This document shows positions 18,793 through 27,163 of a DNA stretch of 29,487 nucleotides, in pieces (positions within the stretch are counted from its first letter, which is position 1; each line of letters starts with the position of its first letter). The translations under genes were made by a program, and so were the position numbers. The stretch is from the NCBI GenBank assembly GCA_025201865.1, contig MU602686.1:1-29487 (forward strand), read 5' to 3'. The stretch is from Ramicandelaber brevisporus (Eukaryota > Kickxellomycota > Ramicandelaberales > Ramicandelaberaceae). Under the pieces are notes generated by a model. That model was not told where the DNA came from. It did no database searches and saw only the letters and a program-made list of their open reading frames with translations.

Positions 18793-19968
18793 AGAAGATG
18801 TGGCAGTAAGTCCAATGTAGTCAATTAGAGGATAATAGTGTGTGTGTGACACAGAGTGGAGGATACAATGATGTAAACAAAGACAAAGCAAAGCAAAAAG
18901 GCGAGGATGGAGGGTTTACGCGTTGGAGAAACCGTAGTGAATGAAAAGGCACTCTGCAGGCACGAAAAGAACAGAAACAGGGACACGATTGGAGAGCTTT
19001 TATAAAGCGGCAGCAGCAGATACATCCAGCAAGGGGAAGAAAGTGCTCGAAACAATACACACGCGCGTGTGCGTCTGTAAATGACAGCCCGCGTGTGTCC
19101 CAAAATTGACTGCGGCACCGATATTGCGAAAATGTTCAGGAGGTGACTAGCTCTACCGTTCAATAGCCGAATGGTTATGTACTGTATGGAAAAGGTAGAC
19201 AGCCAGGAGGTAGCAATGAAAGAGAAAACACAATGAAACAAAAATACAATGGAACAAAAATAACAATGAAGCAAAAAAGCAATGTGGCTGTATACGTGGT
19301 AGTGCTCTCTAGTCCAACCCTTCGGTATCAAATGGAGGTGGGGAGCGTGAGTAAACAGGGTGTAAGACTGAAAATACGAAGTACAAAGAGATCGAGTAGT
19401 TACTATCAAGTTGTGGCGCGAGGTAAAGCAAAGAAAAACAAAGGATGACTATGTGTTTCAAGTGATGGGAATGGCTTTGTGATATGGTAGAGGGTCACGT
19501 TACTGGTAGTTTCAGCTATAGCCGCCTAGCTGATTGCACTTTTGTCGAGTATAGGTACTTGGGATGAATGCAGTGCCTTTTCTATTTTAAAAGTGCTTTT
19601 TGTAGCTGGTGTGACTATGGGTGTCTCTTTGCTGAACGAGGGTAGTGGATTGCGAGAAAACGTGAGCTACTATTGCATCTGCGGAAAGGTACGTGGCAAG
19701 AGAAAGATTCTACAGTCAGCTGCAAGTCAAGTGACACTCGTGGTTGCAACCTAGAGTATTGAATGCTGTGACCGATCACGATATTTTTTGTTGTAGAGTC
19801 TTTCTATCTTTTTCTTATTCTTCTTCTCTCTCTTTCGCCGAGTACGAGGTGCGGCTGGTGGGCGGCCTTGCTTTTTTTTGCTATAACAAAAAGGTACGAA
19901 TTGATTAGGTGAGCTGCAGCGACAAACGGGGGAAGGGAAGGAGATGGTGGCGGCGCTAAGTAACATGT

Positions 19969-20001
19969 GCGTATGTGTATGTGTATGTGTGTATGTGTGT
20001 C
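19969..20001. repeat. GTGTAT/GTGTGTAT microsatellite
   Basis: Alternating GTGTAT and GTGTGTAT units over about 33 bp. Confidence 0.85.
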
Positions 20002-20512
20002 CATGAAGGAAAGCTGTACACTGTCGCAATAGTTAGATGCATGCGCGCCTGGACTGGGCAGTAACAGAAGGGTATTCATCGATACACATAGTTTCCCCGG
20101 GGCCGTCCACCTAATTTTCCTGCAACGTTCAGAGATAGGATTCGGGCCGATCACTTCAATCACAGCCGCCGGCGGAGAGATAGTGAGTGGGTATGAGTGC
20201 TGTTGCCCTGTTTTGTTTTTTTCCTTCTTTCTATTACAGACCTGCAGAGTGTTGCGATTACAGTATGCAGTGTAAAACCGCTTTTGGGGGTGTATTGACT
20301 GTGTTAAGCTAATGAGAGGCGAGCATGGCACCAACAAAAATACACTTCTAACACATGTATACTGTGTCTTTTTGTGTAAGCGACAGTCTATGCTATCATA
20401 TGTAGGGTGACTGCTTTATTTTGTAGTTGCAGTGCATAGTTAACGTAGAAACTTGCATACACAGCCAACTAACCCGATGGGTTACAAGTAGCTGAAAAAG
20501 GGTTGCATACAA

Positions 20513-20568
20513 CACAAACACACACACAAACCCATACACACATACACACTCACATACATACATACAGG
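20513..20568. repeat. CACA / CATACA microsatellite
   Basis: ACACAA and CACA units grading into tandem CATA units over about 55 bp. Confidence 0.85.
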
Positions 20569-21164
20569 CTTAGTCAGCCAGCTGCCATTAATGTAACTAG
20601 TTAACTCACCAGTGTGACATTGAAACGCAGTGATCCGCGTGTTTTCCTTTTTACTTTTCATTCTATTTGAAAGTGTTACTGCAGACTGCAGTATGCATCC
20701 ACTGACTCACTCGGAGTGAACGGGGGCAAATGCAATTATCTGCAAGTTTTTTTTTTGAAAGCTGTACACTGCATGTTGGTGCACTCGGAATATGTAATAG
20801 AGGCAACCTGCATACATGCACACCTCGGAACAAATGAGAGGAAGGAGATAGGGACAGAGGGCTGATGCACATACGTATGCAGAAAGTTGGTGTATGTGAG
20901 CACGCTCAACATTTTTTTGTTGTTTTGGTGTTACCGATGCAGTGTATATGCACTTCACTGCATCAAGAAGAAAAAGAAGAAAAGAAAACTACACAGTGCA
21001 TTTATTTATGTACTTTGATAAGAAAGATATTGCATACAGTCTGGCATACAGCCTGACACAGTGGTGGCGAATGTGTCATTCAATGTGGGGTTTAATAAAG
21101 CGCCTTTTTAAAAGCAGCCCATTTTCACACTCAAGAGTAAAAGAATAAAAATAAAAATAAAGAA

Positions 21165-23018
21165 ATGACTGGCACATCAACGGCTGCAGCAGCTTCGCGG
21201 ATCACCAAGAAGGCGCCACGGCAAAGGGACGGACCTGCGGGCAAAACCAGAACTGGAAAGAAGGCTGCGGCCGGATCCAACAGCAACGACAGCAACGACA
21301 GCAATGACAGCAACAGCAACAAAAAGAAGCTTGATCTCGTACCAGCACCAGAGTCAACTCCAAAGTATATTCGTCCCATTGCTGCCGGTTTGCTCGGCCA
21401 CGGCGGCAAGGCTGACGATGTTGCTGAAGAGACCAAAAAGGCTACTGAGTTGTCGGCTCCGAAGCGTACTCAGGACAAGAAGCTGCGCATGCAGCTGGAG
21501 CGCACTCAGCAGAAGATTGATGCTGCAGCTGAGAGTGCCGCTCGTGCCGAGTTGCTGCAGGTTGAGAGCGCTGGTTTCCTGGAGGCTGAGGAAGGCTCGC
21601 TGGAGCGAACATTCAAGTTCTCACAGAAGCAAATCAAGGAGCATGTGGATTTGTCAAGCAGACAGCGTATCTTTGATTTGAAGCTGGACGATCAGCTCGG
21701 CCCGTACAGAGCCAAGTACACGCGCGACGGCAAGATGCTGCTGCTGGCGGGCAGACGTGGACATTTGGCGAGCGTCAACTGGAAGGCTGCGAGAATTGGC
21801 ACAGAGTTCCATGTGCGGGAATCGACGCGCGATGTAGTGTGGCTGCACAATGAGACAATGTTTGCGGCTGCTCAAAAGCGATTCGTTTACATTTACGACA
21901 AGACTGGCGCGGAGGTGCATTGTTTGCGCAAGCATATTGATGTTCAGAGACTGGAGTTTTTGCCACATCATTTCCTGCTGGCATCGGTTGGCGGCCAGGG
22001 CATTTTGCGGTACCAGGACACGTCAACTGGTGCGATTGTATCAGAGTACAGAACAAAGCTTGGTCCATGTCAGACAATGGTGCAGAATCCGTGGAATGCA
22101 GTGCTGAATCTGGGTCACAGCAACGGTACTGTAACAATGTGGTCGCCAACAATGTCGGAGCCGCTGGTGAAGCTGATGGCTCACCGTGGACCAATTCAAG
22201 CTATTGCAGCGGATCCTTCTGGTAAGCACATGGTGACCGCTGGTATGGATGGCAAGATGAAGGTGTGGGATATTCGAAACACTTTTGACTGTGTCCATGA
22301 GTACTACACTCCAACCACAGCTTCAGACTTGGCCATTTCCCAGCGTGGATTGCTGGCGGTGTCATTTGGTGGCAATGTCTCGATCTGGCGCGATGCATTG
22401 ACAACCAAGCAGCAGAGTCCATACATGAACCACACCGAAGAAGGCTCCACAATCACCAACATTCAGTTCTGTCCATACGAAGATGTGCTTGGCATTGGAC
22501 ACTCCAGCGGCTTCAAGAGTCTCATTGTTCCTGGCGCTGGTGAGCCCAACTTTGACTCGCTTTCAATCAATCCGTTCCAAACGGCCAAGCAGCGCCAAGA
22601 AGTCGAAGTTCGCAATTTGCTCGACAAGCTCCAGCCAGAGACCATTGCTCTCGATCCATCATTCATTGGCACAGTCGACCGCGCATCCAACTCATCTCGC
22701 AAGCGTGAGCAAGAAGACGATGAGCAAGATCAGCGTCTCAAGAAGTTGGAGGATCTGGCGACCAAACATGGTAAGCGTAATTCTAAATTGCGTAAGCTGC
22801 TGCGTCGCAAGGTTAAGAATGTGATTGATAACCGCAAGAATGACATGCAGCGGGCACTGCAAAGAGTGCAAAACATGAGAGATAATCAACATGCTGGTAT
22901 CGATGAGGAAGAAGCCAAGAAGGCAGAGACCGAGACAGCACTGGGCAAGTTTATGAAGGCGAAAAAGAAGCAGGCAATGCAGCAACCAAAAGCATCAAAG
23001 TTTAGAGTTCCAATTTAA
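21165..23018 (+). CDS. UTP7: U3 snoRNP-associated WD-repeat protein UTP7/WDR46
   Basis: UTP7 (human WDR46/BING4) is a nucleolar component of the 90S pre-ribosome needed for 18S rRNA processing. The 617-aa product matches human WDR46 in length. After a basic, Ser/Asn-rich N-terminus (1-60) comes the characteristic helical segment with FKFSQKQIKEHVDLSSRQRIFDLKLDDQLGPY. A WD40 propeller follows from about 185 to 460, with recognisable repeats (for example LGHSNGTVTMWSP and TAGMDGKMKVWDI). Next is the family-specific INPFQTAKQRQEVEVRNLLDKLQPETI. The C-terminus is highly charged and Lys-rich, as expected of this family. It is intronless, with the start set by the ATG following an A-rich leader. 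It converges with the first F-box-like gene, with only 64 bp between the stops. Confidence 0.95.
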   Translation: MTGTSTAAAASRITKKAPRQRDGPAGKTRTGKKAAAGSNSNDSNDSNDSNSNKKKLDLVPAPESTPKYIRPIAAGLLGHGGKADDVAEETKKATELSAPKRTQDKKLRMQLERTQQKIDAAAESAARAELLQVESAGFLEAEEGSLERTFKFSQKQIKEHVDLSSRQRIFDLKLDDQLGPYRAKYTRDGKMLLLAGRRGHLASVNWKAARIGTEFHVRESTRDVVWLHNETMFAAAQKRFVYIYDKTGAEVHCLRKHIDVQRLEFLPHHFLLASVGGQGILRYQDTSTGAIVSEYRTKLGPCQTMVQNPWNAVLNLGHSNGTVTMWSPTMSEPLVKLMAHRGPIQAIAADPSGKHMVTAGMDGKMKVWDIRNTFDCVHEYYTPTTASDLAISQRGLLAVSFGGNVSIWRDALTTKQQSPYMNHTEEGSTITNIQFCPYEDVLGIGHSSGFKSLIVPGAGEPNFDSLSINPFQTAKQRQEVEVRNLLDKLQPETIALDPSFIGTVDRASNSSRKREQEDDEQDQRLKKLEDLATKHGKRNSKLRKLLRRKVKNVIDNRKNDMQRALQRVQNMRDNQHAGIDEEEAKKAETETALGKFMKAKKKQAMQQPKASKFRVPI

Positions 23019-23082
23019 GTTTTTGAATTAAAGTTAGTAAAAACTACTTGAAGACAAATGTGATAGGACTCATTAAATGATA

Positions 23083-24531
23083 TTAGGTGTCATTCGGAGT
23101 ATCAGAGTCATCAGAGTAATCAGGATCATCATAGTCATCATAGTCATCAGACAAGAACCAAGAAGGAATAACTTCATCGTTATTCTCATTTATCATCCGC
23201 GCTTCATCTTCATAGTCTGGTTCTGTTACCAAAAATTGGAATCCTCGGGAGGGATCAATTGGATTATAGTCCCAATCCCATTCTGGTGATTGTGATCCAT
23301 CCACATAGAATATCACTTCAGCAAAGGAGGGAAACAAGAATGGATTGTTCAGAGCCTCAATAATCCGTAGTCCAGTGGCAGCCGTTGGAGAGACATGGGC
23401 ATATAAAAAGAGAAGCCTCGGGAACCGCGGTGCACTCTCGTAAAACAACGTTGTCAGTGGATCGTAGTCACCAACTGGCGTGTAGTGTGTCAGTTCCAGC
23501 AATTCCAGTACTTCAGCGCTGGTCTTGCCCAATTTGATGACAAACTCTCGCTCCCTCTCAATCAGCGTCGAATTAGTCTTTGAGCATGCGCCAAGAATAA
23601 AGCCAACACGAAGCAAAAACTGTGGACGTCGAATGTCACAAATCTTCAGATAGAGATCCATCGCAGTGACCGTGGTACCATCTTCTTCGTTGACAACCGG
23701 ATCGGCATGGGATAGATCGAACTCACTATGTACTTCTAGAATACGCAGACTCTGAAAGTTCTTTTCATCAATCACCAACTCTGTAACCTCTTTGAGAACA
23801 ACCACGCTACTAATGCCTCTAATACTCAAAATTTCAACATTCTTGAACATCTCGAATTTTGAAGCAACCGTTCCTGGTTCAATGCTGGCCACTGACATAC
23901 CCAGGTCCACTATTTGATGCGCACGCTCCTTCACATTTGGCCCAGGAAACGCATTGAGATCCAAATCGATATCACTTAAATCAACTTCCTGAAGATGTGG
24001 CATGATCGCAACAGACTTGTCTAATTCACTTGCCAGATGTCTATCGGCTGTGGATCCAAACTCCCTGATGACTATTCTTACTAATTTGCACAGCTTCGCC
24101 ACAAAATCTCGTACCCTTTGCTGATTTGATACACCATCATCTATTGTTACACGAAGCCGACTGACATTTGGAATTAAACTGGCAAAGTTCGGCTCGATAT
24201 CCAATAAGTCACGTAATGTTGAGGTGTGAATGAACATCCAGCGTAACCTATGGCCATAATCGACAAATATATTCAAGACTTGCTTTCGCGTGACGTATCT
24301 CTCACTCACATGTATCATATCGTTAAACATTTTGTTGCGGAGATAAATATCATAGGCAATATACCACTTCTTTGATACCAGTCTAAATTTGGACCGAATG
24401 AATAAGTCGGTGTAAGTAATGATATACGCAATCAACTCAGTTGGCAGCCAATACTCATCACAAACTAAAGTATCCTCGTCAAAGCGCGGCTTCTTGCTTG
24501 GCACTGGATTGAGCAGCTTGCTGATATTCAT
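23083..24531 (-). CDS. F-box-like protein, paralog 1 of a tandem pair
   Basis: This 482-aa protein starts MNISKLLNP, then carries an F-box-like segment at about 28-62 (WLPTELIAYIITYTD, then KFRLVSKKWYIAY). F-box proteins link substrates to SCF ubiquitin ligases through Skp1. The body has weak leucine-rich-repeat character (VEILSIRGISSVVVL, LRILEVHSEFD). Conserved blocks shared with its neighbour are LGACS, LTHYTPVGDYDPL, LFYESAPRF, NNPFLFP and YNPIDPSRG. The C-terminus is an acidic Asp/Tyr repeat (DDYDDYDDPDYSDDSD). I do not recognise an ortholog; the F-box call is from the motif pattern only. It is followed upstream by a diverged paralog on the same strand, 335 bp away. Confidence 0.65.
   Translation of the reverse strand: MNISKLLNPVPSKKPRFDEDTLVCDEYWLPTELIAYIITYTDLFIRSKFRLVSKKWYIAYDIYLRNKMFNDMIHVSERYVTRKQVLNIFVDYGHRLRWMFIHTSTLRDLLDIEPNFASLIPNVSRLRVTIDDGVSNQQRVRDFVAKLCKLVRIVIREFGSTADRHLASELDKSVAIMPHLQEVDLSDIDLDLNAFPGPNVKERAHQIVDLGMSVASIEPGTVASKFEMFKNVEILSIRGISSVVVLKEVTELVIDEKNFQSLRILEVHSEFDLSHADPVVNEEDGTTVTAMDLYLKICDIRRPQFLLRVGFILGACSKTNSTLIEREREFVIKLGKTSAEVLELLELTHYTPVGDYDPLTTLFYESAPRFPRLLFLYAHVSPTAATGLRIIEALNNPFLFPSFAEVIFYVDGSQSPEWDWDYNPIDPSRGFQFLVTEPDYEDEARMINENNDEVIPSWFLSDDYDDYDDPDYSDDSDTPNDT
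24506..24531 (-). repeat. 26-nt start-codon block shared by the F-box-like paralogs (copy 1)
   Basis: These 26 nt cover the ATG and the next codons and are identical to 26269-26294, although the two genes are otherwise strongly diverged. Confidence 0.8.
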
Positions 24532-24866
24532 TCTTTACGTTGGCAGTCTGTGAGGAATAAAAGCGAAAAGCAGAAACAAAGAGCGAGAGGATGGAGAGTA
24601 GAGGAGAAAAGAGAGAAAAGGAGAGTTGGAAAGTTGGAAGTTGGAAGTTGAGATGAACAACTAGCAGATCTGCGCAAGCCGCTTTTCGCGGAGTTTTGTT
24701 GTGTGCGATGTAAAAAGCCACGTTTTGTTGTGATTACTAATTTTCGTCAATACGGAGCTAATACTGGCGACAAAAGATATTCAGCTATGCTTACAGAGTA
24801 TTAAATTGGAACACAATCAGAATAGTCACCATTGTTAAACAAAAATGAATTAAGGCTTTTAATGAG
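24532..24866. promoter_or_regulatory. Spacer between the two F-box-like paralogs
   Basis: This stretch should hold the promoter and leader of paralog 1 and the 3' end of paralog 2. On the minus strand a CT-rich tract ends in TTCCTCACAG about 20 bp before the ATG, a good 3' splice site for a leader intron, although no clear donor was found. GGAAGTT repeats lie at 24627-24651. Confidence 0.4.
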
Positions 24867-26294
24867 TTACTGATTGCTATCCTCTGACTCAAAAATGGAT
24901 GGGACGCTCTCACCCATCTCCATTGCCTGCTGATATTTATCGAAGCGACGCTCTTCAATCACATGAAAGTATATACCGCGGGACGGATCGATGGGATTGT
25001 AACCCTGAATAAACTCGTCATCTGCATCGCCACCAATAGACCACTTCACTAAATGCAATCGTGGCAGCAGGAACGGGTTGTTCATTGCATCGATCAGACG
25101 CTGCTTGTTCTGTGCAGTTGGTGGCAGGCACAAATCCAATATGGAAAGAGCCGAGAAGCGTGGTGCAGATTGGTAGAACAGCGTGCTCAGTGGATCATAG
25201 TCAGAAGTAGGCAGAAAGTGTGTGAGGTACAGTCCATGCAACACTTCAGCATGTTTCTTGCCCAAATCAATCAGGAACTGTCGCTCAATCTCGATCAGCT
25301 CCGGATTGCCAGATGAACATGCGCCAAGCGTGAACCCAATGTTGATACGCAATGTATGCAGTGGACGACGTATACTACAGATGCGATCAATCAACATGTA
25401 TGCATGGATATCTTGGCCAGTCTCAGGATCATTAATTGGCATTGAGCGTGTGATGTCAAACCCTGCAATTACTGTCAATATCTTCAGCTGCGGCATACTC
25501 TTTGGTCCATCCAACAGATTCGCAACTGCGAGCAACACTTCCATGCTCGAGATATCTGACAATCCCAAATCACGCACATTGCAAAAGAGCGCAAACTTCG
25601 ATGACACATTCTCTGCATTTATTGACGACATTGGAATACAGAGACTCAACATCTGAGGAGCGATTTCACGTAGGTTCGGACCAGGGAAGCTATCCATGTT
25701 TGCCACATGAACTCCTTGGAAATTGAGTTCGTAAATCCTGTTCTTTCCCACCAGAGCCTTGTCCAGTTCGTCTAAAAAGTGCTCATCGGCCAGACCAGCA
25801 CTATACTCTGCCAAAAGCAAAGTATACAGTTTGTCCATTTTTGATATAACTTTGCCAAGCCATTGAGAACTTGGCGAGCCGCCAGCTAAAATTACACACA
25901 GCCAGGTCACGTTTGGAATTAGATCACCAAGGTTTGGCTCAACCTCCACCAACTCTTTGAAGAATGTTGTCACCACATTCATTTCGCGCAAGTGTCGTCC
26001 ATTATTGCGCATCGCATTGACTGCACTTGTCAGAGTGAATTTTGTGGACTTGGTGTTGCGACTGTATATTAAGCAGGAACAGCGGTGGTGTGTCATGTAC
26101 GCCGTGTACCATGCTCGAGACCCCAGGCGAAGCTTGGCACGGAAATATTTATCAACAAACAGAATAATGTAGCCAATGATCTCATTCGGAAGCCATGATT
26201 TGGGGTTGAATGGCACAGGCTTGGCATCAGGTTCGTGTCTGGATCGCTTCAACGGCTGCTGTTCCAACGGATTGAGCAGCTTGCTGATATTCAT
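24867..26294 (-). CDS. F-box-like protein, paralog 2 of a tandem pair
   Basis: A 475-aa relative of the preceding gene. It shares the start MNISKLLNP, the F-box-like segment (SWLPNEIIGYIILFVD, LRLGSRAWYTAY) at about 32-70, and ordered blocks: FPGPN, SSKFALF, LGACSSGNPELIE, LTHFLPTSDYDPL, LFYQSAPRF, NNPFLLP and YNPIDPSRG. By eye, overall identity is roughly a third to two fifths. It lacks the acidic Asp/Tyr tail. The body may form irregular leucine-rich repeats. A function in SCF-type substrate selection is inferred from the F-box pattern only. A short leader intron is predicted just upstream. Confidence 0.65.
   Translation of the reverse strand: MNISKLLNPLEQQPLKRSRHEPDAKPVPFNPKSWLPNEIIGYIILFVDKYFRAKLRLGSRAWYTAYMTHHRCSCLIYSRNTKSTKFTLTSAVNAMRNNGRHLREMNVVTTFFKELVEVEPNLGDLIPNVTWLCVILAGGSPSSQWLGKVISKMDKLYTLLLAEYSAGLADEHFLDELDKALVGKNRIYELNFQGVHVANMDSFPGPNLREIAPQMLSLCIPMSSINAENVSSKFALFCNVRDLGLSDISSMEVLLAVANLLDGPKSMPQLKILTVIAGFDITRSMPINDPETGQDIHAYMLIDRICSIRRPLHTLRINIGFTLGACSSGNPELIEIERQFLIDLGKKHAEVLHGLYLTHFLPTSDYDPLSTLFYQSAPRFSALSILDLCLPPTAQNKQRLIDAMNNPFLLPRLHLVKWSIGGDADDEFIQGYNPIDPSRGIYFHVIEERRFDKYQQAMEMGESVPSIFESEDSNQ
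26269..26294 (-). repeat. 26-nt start-codon block shared by the F-box-like paralogs (copy 2)
   Basis: Identical to 24506-24531. Identity stops immediately on both sides. Confidence 0.8.
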
Positions 26295-26318
26295 ATTTGC
26301 GAGTGTGTTTGAGAGTAT

Positions 26319-26374
26319 CTGAAAGTTGCAAGAGGTGTGAGTGACAAAGTGGAGAGAGTTGGCTGAGTTTTTAC
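26319..26374 (-). other. Predicted 56-nt leader intron of F-box-like paralog 2
   Basis: On the minus strand the donor is CCAG|GTAAAA and the acceptor is AACTTTCAG|ATAC, with CTCAC-type branch candidates and a pyrimidine-rich stretch in between. The length is typical of fungal introns. It ends about 24 nt before the ATG, so it would be in the 5' untranslated region. Confidence 0.55.
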
Positions 26375-27007
26375 CTGGAAAGCGTTCAGGTTATCAAGCC
26401 TCCGTTTCTCGCCTACAAAGTTTTTTTTTCATCAGACAGCCTCAATCTTATTTGCCAATTTCGGCATGAGTGTCGGAGTAATGCTGATTAGTAGCAAAGT
26501 GTGAACAGATAGTCAAATACTTTGGAAGTCATGCTACCACCTACTACCACAGTGATTGGTATTGAAAAATACATTGCAGATCGACCGTCACATGTCCGAA
26601 GTTAATGGATGCTAAAACGGTAGTGGCGGTGTTATATTTCTTTCTTTGATGATTTTGTTACTGGTAACAAGATTTGCAAGCTCTCACGGCATCAGTCCCA
26701 CGGCGTGAGCTGTTCGGGTTGCTCATGCTGGTGTATATCAGCTTAAATATCAGGAGAACCCATCCGGCCGACCCTCATATTACTCGAGTTCTCACCACTA
26801 AAGAATGAATGAGCTGTTCCCATAATCTCCTTATACATATTTAACCATAAGGGGAAACTACTCTGCTGAGCTTACATCATTCGAGCCACCCCTTCTCACA
26901 GCCAACATTTCGGCTATTCGGGCTACTCACGCTGATCAACTTGCCAGGGAGAACTATTGTATAGCTATCTCCCGTATATTGTAGGCTCGTAGTGCAGCGA
27001 GCTGATC
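26375..27007. promoter_or_regulatory. Divergent region, F-box-like paralog 2 / sedolisin
   Basis: About 630 bp without a gene. It holds two diverged copies of a 24-nt element (26709-26732 and 26913-26936) and a small imperfect hairpin (CTCACG at 26683-26688 pairing with CGTGAG at 26704-26709). The sedolisin promoter must lie in the right part; no clear TATA box is visible. Confidence 0.4.
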
Positions 27008-27105
27008 GTGAGTATAATCGTCACCGTGAGTGCTGTTCACACCTCCAAGTTCCTTTCTCTTTCCTCTTCTCTTTTATTCTCACTACTACGCGTAACTGCT
27101 TGCAG
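27008..27105 (+). other. Predicted leader intron of the sedolisin gene
   Basis: Donor GTGAGT at 27008 (a second GTGAGT at 27026 is an alternative), a long CT-rich tract, a CGTAAC branch-like site and acceptor GCTTGCAG ending at 27105. It would be a 98-nt intron, 58 nt before the start codon. Confidence 0.55.
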
Positions 27106-27163
27106 ACTTTGCAGCTGTGCAACCTCTGACTACAACCTCTATCTGCCATCTAATCAACGTAAT

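Larger units (their letters stand above)
17723..19100. other. Gene-free region upstream of the cyclin gene
   Basis: Just upstream of the cyclin ATG is a GTT repeat (about 17741-17772) that would lie in its leader. Beyond it the plus strand is purine-rich (CT-rich on the cyclin strand) to about 18200, and the Lys/Arg-rich open frame this creates is compositional. An AATG tetranucleotide run lies at 18406-18427. A small ATG frame at 18559-18792 with a signal-peptide-like start is listed separately. Nothing else here looks like a gene or a known RNA. Confidence 0.45.
19101..21164. other. Non-coding region upstream of UTP7
   Basis: No protein gene is supported here. It contains a GTGTATGT-type microsatellite (19969-20001), a GC-rich island with two perfect palindromes (about 20040-20180), a CACA/CATACA microsatellite (20513-20568), two copies of a 15-bp direct repeat (20009-20023 and 20757-20771), and a block from about 20240 to 21035 with very many TGCA tetranucleotides. 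The final ~60 bp before the UTP7 ATG are A-rich and look like leader. The larger open frames on the minus strand cross microsatellites and show no domain. I found no tRNA pattern. Confidence 0.45.

Noticed and set aside
18825-19409. 194-codon minus-strand frame with many aromatic and hydrophobic residues
   Set aside because: No domain or coherent membrane topology; composition follows the CT-rich strand and microsatellites.
19804-20337. 177-codon minus-strand frame
   Set aside because: It runs through a GTGTAT microsatellite (His-Thr/Ile repeats) and ends in an Arg/Lys run; no recognisable family.
26683-26709. Hairpin CTCACG...CGTGAG as a terminator or transposon end
   Set aside because: Only a 6-bp stem, no T-tract, no flanking duplication and no transposase frame nearby.
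27008-27163. Upstream extension of the sedolisin frame from a GTG at 27008
   Set aside because: GTG is not a normal nuclear start; the stretch has splice donor and acceptor signals, and a proper signal peptide begins at the ATG at 27164.
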